From positions 434,001 to 498,000 of the forward strand of contig JAFEDR010000009.1 of assembly GCA_018241525.1 (NCBI GenBank): 64,000 nucleotides of DNA. Direction: 5' to 3'. How positions within the stretch are numbered: the first letter of the stretch is position 1; every line of letters starts with the position of its first letter. This DNA is from Pseudomonadota bacterium. Its GTDB lineage: Bacteria; Pseudomonadota; Gammaproteobacteria; Steroidobacterales; Steroidobacteraceae. Below, piece after piece: positions 19,288 through 27,426 of the stretch. Both the position numbers and the translations under genes were made by a program. The notes beneath the pieces are model-generated. The model saw only the letters and a program-made list of their open reading frames with translations. It made no database searches and was not told the origin of the DNA.

Positions 19288-21765
19288 TCAGGCGCGGATA
19301 CGCGCCATTCGCGGATCGTACAGCGGCCGGGGCGAAACCGTCGCCGGATAGCAGCGACCGGCGATCTCGACCTCCCAGCGGCCCGCCGCGAGATACGCCT
19401 CGTCGACCGGCTCGCGCGGCTCGATCATCGCGAGCCCTACCGCGCCACCCAGCGTGTGGCCGTAGGAGGCGGCGCGCACGTAGCCGACGGCCCGGCCATC
19501 GCGCCGGACGATTTCGGCGTGGTACATCAGCGGCTCGGGGTCACGCACCAGCACCTGCAGCAGCCGCCGCCGCAGCGGGCCGCGCGCGCGGCGCTCGAGC
19601 AGCGCCTCGCGACCGATGAAGCCGCCGGGCTTGTCGAGGTCGACCGCGAAGCCAAGGCCGGTCTCGTACGGATCGTCGGTGTTGTCGATGTCGTGGCCGT
19701 AGTCGCGATAGCCCTTTTCCATGCGCAGGCTGCCGAGCGCCCGGAGTCCGGCGTGGACGAGGCCGAAGTCCCTCCCCGCCTCGAGCAGCCGGTCGTAGAC
19801 GTGCAGGGCCTGGTCGGCCGGGACGTGCAGCTCGTAGCCGAGCTCGCCGACGTAGGTGATCCGCGCGCACAGCACGCGCGCGAGGCCGATGTCGATCTCG
19901 CGCGCCGCGCGGAACGGGAACGCTGCATTGCCGAGGTCGACCGAGGTCAGCGACTGCAGCAGCTCGCGCGAGCGCGGGCCCTGAACGTTGAGCTGCGCGT
20001 AGCCGGCGGTGACGTCGGTCGCGAAGGCGTGCGCCTCCGCCGGGATCCGCCGCCGCAGCCATGCGCCCACGTGGCCCACCATCGTGTCGGTTACGACCAC
20101 CAGGAAGCGGTCATCGGCGAGCTTCGTGACGGTCAGGTCGGCCTCCAGCAGCCCGCGGTCGTTCAGCCACTGCGTGTAGGTGATGACGCCGGCTTCGCCG
20201 TCGACCCGGTTCGCCGAGATGCGCTCGAGGCAGCGCCCCGCGTCGCGACCTTGCACGAGGAACTTGCCCATGAACGTCATGTCCATCAGCGCGACGTTCT
20301 CGCGCACCGCGCGGTGCTCGGCAGCCCATTGCGGGAACCACGCCGGCCGGCCCCAGGTCAGCGGACCCGGATCGGGACTGCGCCCGGATCCGGCATACCA
20401 CTCGGGGCTCTCCCAGCCGCTGACCTCGCGGAAGTGGCCACCGGCCGCCGCCAGCCGATCGTGGAACGGCGCGCGGCGCGCCCCGCGTGCGCTTTCGAGC
20501 GACATCGTCGGGTAATGGCACTTGTAGACGAGGCCGAGCGACTCGACCGTTCGCTGGCGCCGGTACGTTGGGTTGGTCTGATAGGGCTGCACGCGATCGA
20601 CGTTGAAGGCGGTCACGTCGACGTCCGGCGAGCCGTGCACGATCCAGTGCGCGAGAACGCGGCCGAGCCCGCCGCCGGTCAGGATGCCGATCGAGTTGAG
20701 CCCGGCGGCGACGAAGTAGTTGTCGAGCGTCGGTGCTTCGCCGACCAGCGGCCGCAGATCGGGCGTGAAGCTCTCCGGACCGCAGAAGAACTTGCGAATG
20801 CCGACCTCGGTGGTAATCGGCACGCGGGACATCGCCCGGTCGAGGAACGGGGTCATGCGGTCCCAGTCCGGCGGCAGCTCGCCGAAGGCAAAGTCGGGCG
20901 GGATGCCCTCGACCCGCCACGGTGCGCAGGTTGGCTCGAACAGCCCCACCATCAGTCCGCCACCCTCCTCGCGGTAATAGCCGTAGGCGGCGGGATCCTC
21001 GAGCACGGGCAGGTTCGGCGGCAGCCCGCGGATCGGTTCGGTGATCAGGTAATAGTGCTCGGCCGCCTGGTTGGAGAGGCTGACGCCCGACCGCGCGGCG
21101 AGTTCGCGTGCCCACATGCCCGTGCAGTTGACGACATACTCGGCGCGGATGTCGCCTTGCGCCGTGCGCACGCCGGTGACGCGACGGCCGGCTTCGAGGA
21201 CGTCGAGCACCGCGACGCCCTCGACGATCCGGACGCCGCGCTGGCGCGCGCCCTTGGCGAGCGCCATGGTCACGTCAACCGGGTTCACCCGGCCATCCTC
21301 GCGGACGTAGAACCCGGCCTCGATGTCGTCGACGCGCGCCAGTGGGAAGAGGTCGTGCACCTCGCGAGGCGAGAGCTCCTGCACGTCGACGCCGCAGTAG
21401 CGGTTGAAGGCCGCCACGCGCCGGTACTCCTCGAGGCGGTCGCGGTCGGCCGCGACCTCGATGAACCCGATCTGCGCCAGGCCGGTCGCCTGGCCGGTCT
21501 CCGCCTCGAGCCGCCGGTAGAGGTCGCGGCTGTACTTGCGCATCTCCGTCGAGGTCTCTGACGTCGAGCCGAAGGTCACCATCAGTCCGGCTGCGTGCCA
21601 GGTAGTGCCCGCGGTCAGCTGAGCCCGCTCGAGCAGCACGACGTCGGTCCAGCCCATCAGGGCCAGGTGGTAGGCCACCGACGTGCCGATCACGCCGCCA
21701 CCGATCACGACGACGCGCGCCTGCGCAGGAAGGGAGGTTGGGCTCAACGGGGCGCTCCTCGGCAT
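19288..21765 (-). CDS. FAD-dependent oxidoreductase with GcvT domain (dimethylglycine/sarcosine dehydrogenase-like)
   Basis: This 825-residue two-module enzyme has an N-terminal DAO-type FAD domain with VVVIGGGVIGTSVAYHLA at about 18-35. It then reads TAGTTWHAAGL, whose His matches the covalent flavin site of dimethylglycine dehydrogenase. A middle linker follows, then a C-terminal aminomethyltransferase (GcvT) domain from about residue 440 with RISANRVDG, YTQWLNDRG and ITYVGELGYELHVP. Such enzymes oxidise an N-methyl group and pass the carbon to tetrahydrofolate as 5,10-methylene-THF. The mammalian PDH phosphatase regulatory subunit has the same architecture, so a non-catalytic role cannot be excluded. 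I chose the ATG at 21765; the open frame runs further upstream, but that overlaps the methyltransferase gene out of frame. This is a separate system from soxBDAG at 28.8-33.9 kb. Confidence 0.85.
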   Translation of the reverse strand: MPRSAPLSPTSLPAQARVVVIGGGVIGTSVAYHLALMGWTDVVLLERAQLTAGTTWHAAGLMVTFGSTSETSTEMRKYSRDLYRRLEAETGQATGLAQIGFIEVAADRDRLEEYRRVAAFNRYCGVDVQELSPREVHDLFPLARVDDIEAGFYVREDGRVNPVDVTMALAKGARQRGVRIVEGVAVLDVLEAGRRVTGVRTAQGDIRAEYVVNCTGMWARELAARSGVSLSNQAAEHYYLITEPIRGLPPNLPVLEDPAAYGYYREEGGGLMVGLFEPTCAPWRVEGIPPDFAFGELPPDWDRMTPFLDRAMSRVPITTEVGIRKFFCGPESFTPDLRPLVGEAPTLDNYFVAAGLNSIGILTGGGLGRVLAHWIVHGSPDVDVTAFNVDRVQPYQTNPTYRRQRTVESLGLVYKCHYPTMSLESARGARRAPFHDRLAAAGGHFREVSGWESPEWYAGSGRSPDPGPLTWGRPAWFPQWAAEHRAVRENVALMDMTFMGKFLVQGRDAGRCLERISANRVDGEAGVITYTQWLNDRGLLEADLTVTKLADDRFLVVVTDTMVGHVGAWLRRRIPAEAHAFATDVTAGYAQLNVQGPRSRELLQSLTSVDLGNAAFPFRAAREIDIGLARVLCARITYVGELGYELHVPADQALHVYDRLLEAGRDFGLVHAGLRALGSLRMEKGYRDYGHDIDNTDDPYETGLGFAVDLDKPGGFIGREALLERRARGPLRRRLLQVLVRDPEPLMYHAEIVRRDGRAVGYVRAASYGHTLGGAVGLAMIEPREPVDEAYLAAGRWEVEIAGRCYPATVSPRPLYDPRMARIRA

Positions 21766-21814
21766 GGCTCGGGGCCGGCTATTGAATGCCAGCGCCGCCG
21801 CCAACGCAAACGCA

Positions 21815-22702
21815 TCAGGCGCGTTCGCCGCGGGTGGCCAGCACGCCGTCGAGGGCAGGCTCCGTGGCGAAGCCGGCGCGACGGAGCCGGACGGAAACCT
21901 CCGCCGGCAGGTCGCGCCCGGACGAGCGGCGATTGGGCGCGCCGGTGTAGTGGAACAGCAGCCCGCGACGGCGCAGCACGCGAGCAAGCTCGTCGTAGAA
22001 CGACTGCGCGTAGAGCTCACCCGCGATCCCGAAGCGCGGCGGATCGTGAAGGATCGCGTCGACCGAGCTCGCGGGCAGGCTCCGGATCTGCTCCGTGACG
22101 TCACCGTGCTCGAGCACGAGGCGCGGGTCCGCCGGCGGCGACCAGGGGTTCAGCGTGCGCAGCCACAGCACGTCGGAGTTCTTCTCGAACGAGCGCACTT
22201 CGCGCGCGCCGCCGGCCAGGCACCAGGCGGCGAAATAGCCAAGGCCCGCGCAGGTGTCGAGCACCTGCTTGCCGACGGGGCGAATGCGTTCGACCTTGCG
22301 CCGCGCATCCTCGTACGGCGAGACCTCGGCGGAGGGCAGCATCTTGATGCCGTCGATCTCGAAGGTCGGCGTGCCCCACTCGGTCGGCACCAGCTTCACA
22401 AGCGCAGCCGAAAACCGCGCCGCGGCCGAGAACTGCCCGTCGGCCCAATGGTAGACGGTGCGCTCGCGACAGTCCTCGAGGAACGGGTAGGCGGTGCCCC
22501 CGACCCGCCACTCGGTGGCAGCGACCGTCACCGGTGTCGTCGTGAGCCCGAGATCCAGCGTGCAGATGACCTCACCGCCACCGGAAGCCTGCGCGCGCCG
22601 AAACGCCGCGTGCACCTTGGCCGTCACGAGCGGTCCTCGGCTGCCGGCCATCGCCGGCAAGCGTCCGATGGATCCGGCGTCGGTGGCCTTGGGCGGGCGC
22701 AT
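21815..22702 (-). CDS. SAM methyltransferase resembling the archaeal COG2521 family
   Basis: This protein of about 295 residues combines a short N-terminal domain (GEVICTLDLGLTTTPVTV) with a Rossmann methyltransferase. Very characteristic segments are FEIDGIKMLPS, SPYEDARRKVERI, VLDTCAGLGYFAAW, LRTLNPWSPP, VDAILHDPPRFGIAGELYAQSFY and GLLFHYTGAPNRRSSGRDLP. From memory, this string of motifs matches the predicted methyltransferase family COG2521, best known in archaea. DPPR replaces the (N/D)PP(Y/F) motif of nucleic-acid methylases, so an RNA or small-molecule target is possible. The start is uncertain: GTG 22756, ATG 22702 and ATG 22651 are all in frame, and none has a convincing ribosome site. 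It lies 49 bp upstream of the FAD/GcvT gene on the same strand. Confidence 0.7.
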   Translation of the reverse strand: MRPPKATDAGSIGRLPAMAGSRGPLVTAKVHAAFRRAQASGGGEVICTLDLGLTTTPVTVAATEWRVGGTAYPFLEDCRERTVYHWADGQFSAAARFSAALVKLVPTEWGTPTFEIDGIKMLPSAEVSPYEDARRKVERIRPVGKQVLDTCAGLGYFAAWCLAGGAREVRSFEKNSDVLWLRTLNPWSPPADPRLVLEHGDVTEQIRSLPASSVDAILHDPPRFGIAGELYAQSFYDELARVLRRRGLLFHYTGAPNRRSSGRDLPAEVSVRLRRAGFATEPALDGVLATRGERA

Positions 22703-22828
22703 CGCGCGAGTCTGACGAAGCTCCGGGATCGCCGCCAGCAGCCTTCGCTCTCGCACTTGCGCCCGCCCGGTCGCTCAAGCAACCTGCCGCTCCGCGGTCA
22801 CGAGCCGCCGCACGAGCGATCAAAGGTC

Positions 22829-24166
22829 ATGCCAGCGAGCCCAGCCATGTCAAGGTTGCCGCGACAGGGAGCCCTCCTGCTGGCCCTCGGCCTCGCCGCC
22901 TGCGGCGGCGCCGCATCGTTGCCGGAGCGCGCGGGATACGGACCGGATCCCACGCTGCCCGCGCCGAGCCCCGGACTGCTGCCGACCGTGAACATCGCGC
23001 GTGCCGCGGGCTGGCCCCCCGGGCACGTGCCGCTCGCGGCAGCCGGTCTTGAGGTGCGCGCGTACGCGACCGGCCTCGAGCACCCGCGCTGGATCCGGGT
23101 GCTGCCGGACGGCAGCGTGCTGGTCGCGGAGACGGCGGCGCCGGAGTTCGCGGATTGGTCGGGCGGCTGGAAGGACTGGGCCGCGAAGCACGTCATGCGC
23201 GCAGCGGGCTCGGCCGTGCGCAGCGCCGACCGGATCACGCGGTTGCGAGGCGTCGACGCCGCCGGCCGCGCGGTCGAGCGCAGCGTACTCGTGCGCGGCC
23301 TGCACTCGCCGTTTGGCATGGCGCTCGTCGGCGAGACGCTGTACGTCGCGAACACCGACGCCGTCGTGCACTTTCCGTACCGCTCAGATGCCGGCGAGAT
23401 CACCGTCCCCGGCACACGCCTCGTCGCGCTGCCGGCCGAACCGCCGGACTATCACTGGACGCGCGACCTTCTCGCGAGCCCGGACGGCACGCGGCTCTAC
23501 GTCAGCGTCGGCTCGAACAGCAACATCGGCGAGCGCGGCCTCGAGACCGAGGCCGGGCGCGCCGCAATCCATGAAATCGACCTCGCCAGCGGCCGGATGC
23601 GGCCGTACGCCACGGGCCTGCGCAATCCGAACGGTCTCGCCTGGGAGCCGGCGCGCGGCGCGCTGTGGGCGACGGTCAACGAGCGCGACGAGCTCGGCAG
23701 CGACCTAGTTCCCGACTACATGACGGCGGTGCGCGACGGCGGGTTCTATGGCTGGCCGTACAGCTACTTCGGGGCGCACGTCGACGAGCGCGTCCGGCCC
23801 GCCCGCCCCGACCTCGTCGCGCGCGCGCTGGTGCCGGACTACGCCCTCGGCGCGCATACGGCCTCGCTCGGTCTTGCGTTCTACACGGCCGCGGCGCTTC
23901 CGGCGCACTACGCCGGCGGCGCGTTCGTCGCTCAGCACGGATCCTGGAACCGCACGCCCCGTAGCGGCTACAAAGTGATCTTCGTACCCTTCGCCGGCGG
24001 CCGACCCGCCGGGCCGGCGGAGGACGTGCTGTCCGGCTTCGTCGGCCCCGACGGCCAGGCCTACGGCCGTCCGGTCGGCGTCGCGATCGATTCGAGCGGC
24101 GCCCTGCTCGTCGCCGACGACGTCGGCAACACGATCTGGCGCATCACGCCCGCGGTGAGGCCCTGA
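22829..24166 (+). CDS. Sorbosone/glucose dehydrogenase-like beta-propeller lipoprotein
   Basis: This 445-residue lipoprotein has the signal LLLALGLAAC (lipid Cys at about 25). The mature part is a beta-propeller of the PQQ-dependent sugar dehydrogenase/L-sorbosone dehydrogenase type, with GLEHPRWIRVLPDGSVLVAE, LHSPFGMALVGETLYVANTD, YVSVGSNSNIGERG, ATGLRNPNGLAWEP, WATVNERDELGSDLVPDY and FYGWPYSYFG. The NPNGLAW and GWPY repeats are family hallmarks. It would oxidise a sugar or aldose in the periplasm and pass electrons to the respiratory chain. Whether PQQ is really bound is unclear, as no pqq genes are nearby. ATGs at 22829 and 22847 are both usable; AAAGG precedes the first but is close to it. 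Confidence 0.8.
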   Translation: MPASPAMSRLPRQGALLLALGLAACGGAASLPERAGYGPDPTLPAPSPGLLPTVNIARAAGWPPGHVPLAAAGLEVRAYATGLEHPRWIRVLPDGSVLVAETAAPEFADWSGGWKDWAAKHVMRAAGSAVRSADRITRLRGVDAAGRAVERSVLVRGLHSPFGMALVGETLYVANTDAVVHFPYRSDAGEITVPGTRLVALPAEPPDYHWTRDLLASPDGTRLYVSVGSNSNIGERGLETEAGRAAIHEIDLASGRMRPYATGLRNPNGLAWEPARGALWATVNERDELGSDLVPDYMTAVRDGGFYGWPYSYFGAHVDERVRPARPDLVARALVPDYALGAHTASLGLAFYTAAALPAHYAGGAFVAQHGSWNRTPRSGYKVIFVPFAGGRPAGPAEDVLSGFVGPDGQAYGRPVGVAIDSSGALLVADDVGNTIWRITPAVRP

Positions 24167-24205
24167 GCGACACTGCACGGCGGTGAGCTCGCATCCAACG
24201 AGGTA

Positions 24206-24991
24206 ATGGAACCCATGCGTGGAACGACTGTCGTTACGGGCGCCGCCCAGGGAGTCGGCCTGGTCACGGCGCGCGTCCTGGCGCAGCTGGGCTGGCGGGT
24301 CGTGCTCACGGATTTGCAGCCGCTTGCCGCCGCGCTCGAGTCTCTGCGCGAGCGAGGCGTCGAGGCGATCGGCATCCAGGGCGACGTCGCTTCGGAGGAG
24401 TTCGCCGGCTCGCTCGCCGAGCGACTCGAGCGCGACTACGGTGGCGCCGAGGTGCTCGTCAACAATGCGGGCATCAGCATGATCTGCCCGGCCGAAGACA
24501 CGACCGCGGCGCAGTGGCGCCGGGTAATGGACATCAACCTGCTCGGGCCGTTCCTGCTCAGCCGCCACCTCGGCCGCGGCATGCTCGCCCGCCGCCGCGG
24601 CAGCATCGTCAATGTCGCCTCCATCGCGGGCCTGGCCGGGGTCAGCCATCGCAGCGCGTACAACGCCTCGAAGCACGGCCTCGTCGGCCTGACGCGCACG
24701 CTCGCCGCCGAGTGGGGCGCTCGCGGCGTGCGCGTCAACGCGGTATGCCCCGGCTGGATCAAGACCGAGATGGACGTCGCCGACCAGGGCTCTGGTGCCT
24801 ACTCGGACCAGGACATCATCGACCGCGTGCCGATGGCGCGCTTCGCACGGCCGGAGGACGTCGCCGAGGCGATCGCCTGGCTCGCCGACCGCGACAAGAG
24901 CGCGTTCGTGAACGGCGCCTGCCTGCCGGTGGACGGCGGCTGGACCGCCGATGCGAGCTGGGATTCGCTGCGGGTGCGTACCCGGACCTGA
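24206..24991 (+). CDS. Short-chain dehydrogenase/reductase (classical SDR)
   Basis: This 261-residue SDR has TGAAQGVG at about 11-18, NNAGISMI at about 88, the catalytic Ser in NVASIAG, and Tyr152/Lys156 in SAYNASKHG. VNAVCPGWIKTEM and VNGACLPVDGGW complete the family pattern. The Asp after beta-2 (LTDLQPL) suggests NAD. It starts 39 bp after the lipoprotein gene in the same direction, so the two may be co-transcribed, with a GAGG about 5 nt before the ATG. A sugar or alcohol intermediate produced by the lipoprotein is a guess at its substrate. Confidence 0.9.
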   Translation: MEPMRGTTVVTGAAQGVGLVTARVLAQLGWRVVLTDLQPLAAALESLRERGVEAIGIQGDVASEEFAGSLAERLERDYGGAEVLVNNAGISMICPAEDTTAAQWRRVMDINLLGPFLLSRHLGRGMLARRRGSIVNVASIAGLAGVSHRSAYNASKHGLVGLTRTLAAEWGARGVRVNAVCPGWIKTEMDVADQGSGAYSDQDIIDRVPMARFARPEDVAEAIAWLADRDKSAFVNGACLPVDGGWTADASWDSLRVRTRT

Positions 24992-25006
24992 GCGCGCCGC
25001 GGGCGC

Positions 25007-25963
25007 TCAGCGGCCGCAGAGCCGCGCGCGCGCCTCGCCGTACTCGCGCGCGAGGCGCTCGATCAGCACCGCCGCCGGCAGCACGCCGTGGATCGCGCCG
25101 ATGCCCTGGCCGCAGCCCCAGATGTCCTTCCAGGCCTTGGCCGCGCCGCCGCCACCAAAGTTCATCTTGGTCGGATCGCTCTGCGGCAGGTGGTCCGGGT
25201 CGAGGCCGGCGGCCAGGATCGAGGCACGCAGGTAGTTGCCGTGCACGCCGGTGAAGTAGCTGCTGTAGACGATGTCGTCGGAGGTCGCCTGGACCACCGC
25301 CTGCTTGTACTCGGCGCTGGCCCGCGCCTCCTCGGTCGCGATGAACGCGGAGCCGATGTAGGCGAAGTCGGCACCCATCGCCTGGGCCGCGAGCACGGCG
25401 CCGCCGGTCGCGATCGCGCCGGACAGCGCGACCGGGCCCGCGAACCACTCGCGCACCTCCGCGACGAGAGCGAACGGACTGCGCGTTCCGGCGTGCCCGC
25501 CGGCGCCAGCCGCGACCAGGATCAGCCCGTCCGCCCCCTTGTCGATCGCCTTGTGCGCGAAGGTGTTGTTGATCACGTCGTGCAGCACGATGCCGCCCCA
25601 GCGATGCACCGCCTCGTTGAGGTCGGTGCGCGCCCCGAGCGAGGTGATCACGATCGGCACGCGGTACTTCGCGCACAGCTCGAGGTCGTGCTCGAGCCGG
25701 TCGTTGCTCTTGTGCACGATCTGATTGATCGCGAACGGCGCCGCCGGGCGCTCGGGATGCGCCCGGTCGTGGGCCGCCAGCGCTTCGGTGATCTCGGCGA
25801 GCCACTCGTCCAGCTGGCTCGCCGGGCGGGCGTTCAGCGCCGGCATCGAGCCGACGATGCCGGCCTGGCACTGCGCGATGACGAGGCGCGGGTTGCTGAT
25901 GATGAAGAGCGGCGCGCCGATCACGGGTAACGGCGATCGGCTCAGCGCGGCAGGCAATGGCAT
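25007..25963 (-). CDS. Nitronate monooxygenase / 2-nitropropane dioxygenase-like FMN enzyme
   Basis: This 318-residue TIM-barrel flavoenzyme begins LPVIGAPLFIISNPRLVIAQ, includes GIVGSMPALN, LILVAAGAGGHAG around the FMN phosphate region, and GAIATGGAVLAAQAMGADFAYIGSAFIATEEA, all typical of the NMO family. It would oxidise alkyl nitronates such as propionate 3-nitronate, detoxifying nitro compounds. Some relatives are enoyl-ACP reductases (FabK), but the lone gene and the GHAGTRSPFALV motif fit NMO better. I used the ATG at 25963, which has a GGGAG site 7 nt upstream; the frame extends to 26038. It converges with the SDR gene (15 bp). Confidence 0.85.
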   Translation of the reverse strand: MPLPAALSRSPLPVIGAPLFIISNPRLVIAQCQAGIVGSMPALNARPASQLDEWLAEITEALAAHDRAHPERPAAPFAINQIVHKSNDRLEHDLELCAKYRVPIVITSLGARTDLNEAVHRWGGIVLHDVINNTFAHKAIDKGADGLILVAAGAGGHAGTRSPFALVAEVREWFAGPVALSGAIATGGAVLAAQAMGADFAYIGSAFIATEEARASAEYKQAVVQATSDDIVYSSYFTGVHGNYLRASILAAGLDPDHLPQSDPTKMNFGGGGAAKAWKDIWGCGQGIGAIHGVLPAAVLIERLAREYGEARARLCGR

Positions 25964-26156
25964 CGGCTCGGCTCCCGTCTGACTCGCGCTCCATGTTAGC
26001 CGGCCGGACGGCGTGCCGGCCGCGCGGCTGGCGCGCACCGCGCCGAGGGACCGCGGCCGGTCGACGGCGGCGGGTTGATTTTAAGGCTCCGCTCAAGGAC
26101 TTATGTCACGCTGCGCCGGACCCGCGCCGCCGCCGGTACGTGGCGTGATTTTTCGC

Positions 26157-26162
26157 TAGTCT
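26157..26162 (+). promoter_or_regulatory. -10-like TAGTCT upstream of the sterol-desaturase-family gene
   Basis: GCTAGTCT lies about 42 nt before the GTG start, in a stretch locally richer in A/T than its surroundings. No good -35 is seen. The CTAG..T core recalls the elements at 5503, 8163 and 39481. Low certainty. Confidence 0.25.
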
Positions 26163-26203
26163 TGCCGTATCGAGCGGAGCCGGCGTCGACCGGCGGAGGC
26201 CTC

Positions 26204-27103
26204 GTGATCGGTCGTCTGTCCACGCATGATTGGCTTGGGTTCCTGCGCATCGTCGTGATGGCGGTGGAGGCGACGCTCGGCTACTTCGGGCTTATTCGCG
26301 CGCGCTACCGCCTGTGGGACACGCTCGCCTCGGTGGCCATGCGGCTCGGCAACATCGCGTCGAACACGCTGATGGCGGCGGTGGTGGCGGCCGGCATGCT
26401 GGCCGCCTACCGGTATCGCCTGTTCGATATCCCGCAGTCCGAGCCTTGGGCCTGGGCCATCCTCTTCGTCTGCGACGACTTCACCTACTACTGGTTCCAC
26501 CGGATCAGCCACCAGTGCCGCTTCTGGTGGGCGGCGCACGTGAACCATCACTCCTCGCGCGAGTACAACCTGTCGACCGCGGTGCGCCAGCCATGGACCG
26601 GCGTGATGGCCGGCACCTGGGTCCCGTGGATCTGGCTGGCGCTGCTCGGCTTCCACCCGGTCATGATCGGCGCGATGACGACGGCGAACCTCTTCTATCA
26701 GTTCTGGATCCACACCGAAGCGGTGCGGCGCCTGCCGCGCTGGTACGAATACCTGTTCAACACCCCATCGCACCACCGCGTGCACCACGCGTCGAACCCG
26801 CGCTACCTCGACCGCAACTACGCCGGCGTGCTGATGGTCTGGGACCGGCTGTTCGGCACGTTCGAGGCCGAGCGTGACGACGAGCCACCGGAGTACGGCA
26901 TTATCAAGAACATCTCGACTTTCAATCCGCTGCGCATCGCGTTCCACGAATGGGCGGCGATCGGCCGCGACCTCGTCGCCGCGCGCTCGTGGCGGCAGGC
27001 GCTCGGGGTCGTATTCGGCCCGCCGGGCTGGCAGCCGAACGGCACCGGCCCGACCGCGAAGAACCTGCGTGCCGCCTGGGCGGCGACGCGGCTCGCCGCC
27101 TGA
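26204..27103 (+). CDS. Sterol desaturase / fatty acid hydroxylase family membrane protein
   Basis: This 299-residue membrane protein is a di-iron enzyme of the FA_hydroxylase superfamily. All three histidine boxes are present: HRISH (His99, His103), HVNHH (His112, 115, 116) and HHRVHH (His190-195), the last in TPSHHRVHHASNPRYLDRNYAG. Hydrophobic segments flank them (TLMAAVVAAGMLAAYRY; VPWIWLALLGFHPVMIGAM). It would insert oxygen or a double bond into a lipid-like substrate at the inner membrane. The GTG at 26204 is preferred because GGAGG lies 5 nt before it; the frame is open to 26075 but that part is Arg-rich. slyX follows 13 bp downstream. The lipid substrate is unknown. Confidence 0.9.
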   Translation: MIGRLSTHDWLGFLRIVVMAVEATLGYFGLIRARYRLWDTLASVAMRLGNIASNTLMAAVVAAGMLAAYRYRLFDIPQSEPWAWAILFVCDDFTYYWFHRISHQCRFWWAAHVNHHSSREYNLSTAVRQPWTGVMAGTWVPWIWLALLGFHPVMIGAMTTANLFYQFWIHTEAVRRLPRWYEYLFNTPSHHRVHHASNPRYLDRNYAGVLMVWDRLFGTFEAERDDEPPEYGIIKNISTFNPLRIAFHEWAAIGRDLVAARSWRQALGVVFGPPGWQPNGTGPTAKNLRAAWAATRLAA

Positions 27104-27116
27104 GCGTGCCGGCCCG

Positions 27117-27365
27117 ATGAGCACGCCGCGGGCCGGCGGAGAACCGTCCGAGCCGACGCCAGCGATGGCCCGGCGCGTCGAGGATCTGGAGTTCAAGGTC
27201 GCGCACCTCGAGCGCGCCCTGCAGGACCTGTCGGACGTGCTCTACCGCCAGCAGCAGCGGCTCGACGCACAGCAGGCACGGGTCGCGCGCCTCAGTGAGC
27301 GGCTGGACGAGTCCTCGGGCGGTACACCGGGCGATCCGCGCGACGAGAAGCCCCCGCACTATTGA
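27117..27365 (+). CDS. slyX: SlyX family protein
   Basis: This 82-residue cytoplasmic protein is mostly one amphipathic coiled coil (RVEDLEFKVAHLERALQDLS followed by VLYRQQQRLDAQQARVARL) and ends in DEKPPHY, the typical SlyX C-terminus. The N-terminal 20 residues are a Pro/Gly tail not seen in the shortest members. SlyX is widespread in proteobacteria, but its function is not settled. It is next to, and probably co-transcribed with, the sterol-desaturase-like gene, though this says little about its role. Confidence 0.9.
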   Translation: MSTPRAGGEPSEPTPAMARRVEDLEFKVAHLERALQDLSDVLYRQQQRLDAQQARVARLSERLDESSGGTPGDPRDEKPPHY

Positions 27366-27426
27366 GGCGGTTGCCGCGCGGCGTGGATTCCGCGATCCTG
27401 CACGCTCGCCACGCGGGGAGGCCACG

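Noticed and set aside
21766..22104. N-terminal extension of the FAD/GcvT protein
   Set aside because: The frame stays open, but it lies within the adjacent methyltransferase gene in another frame and is Arg/Ser-rich. The ATG at 21765 directly precedes the FAD domain.
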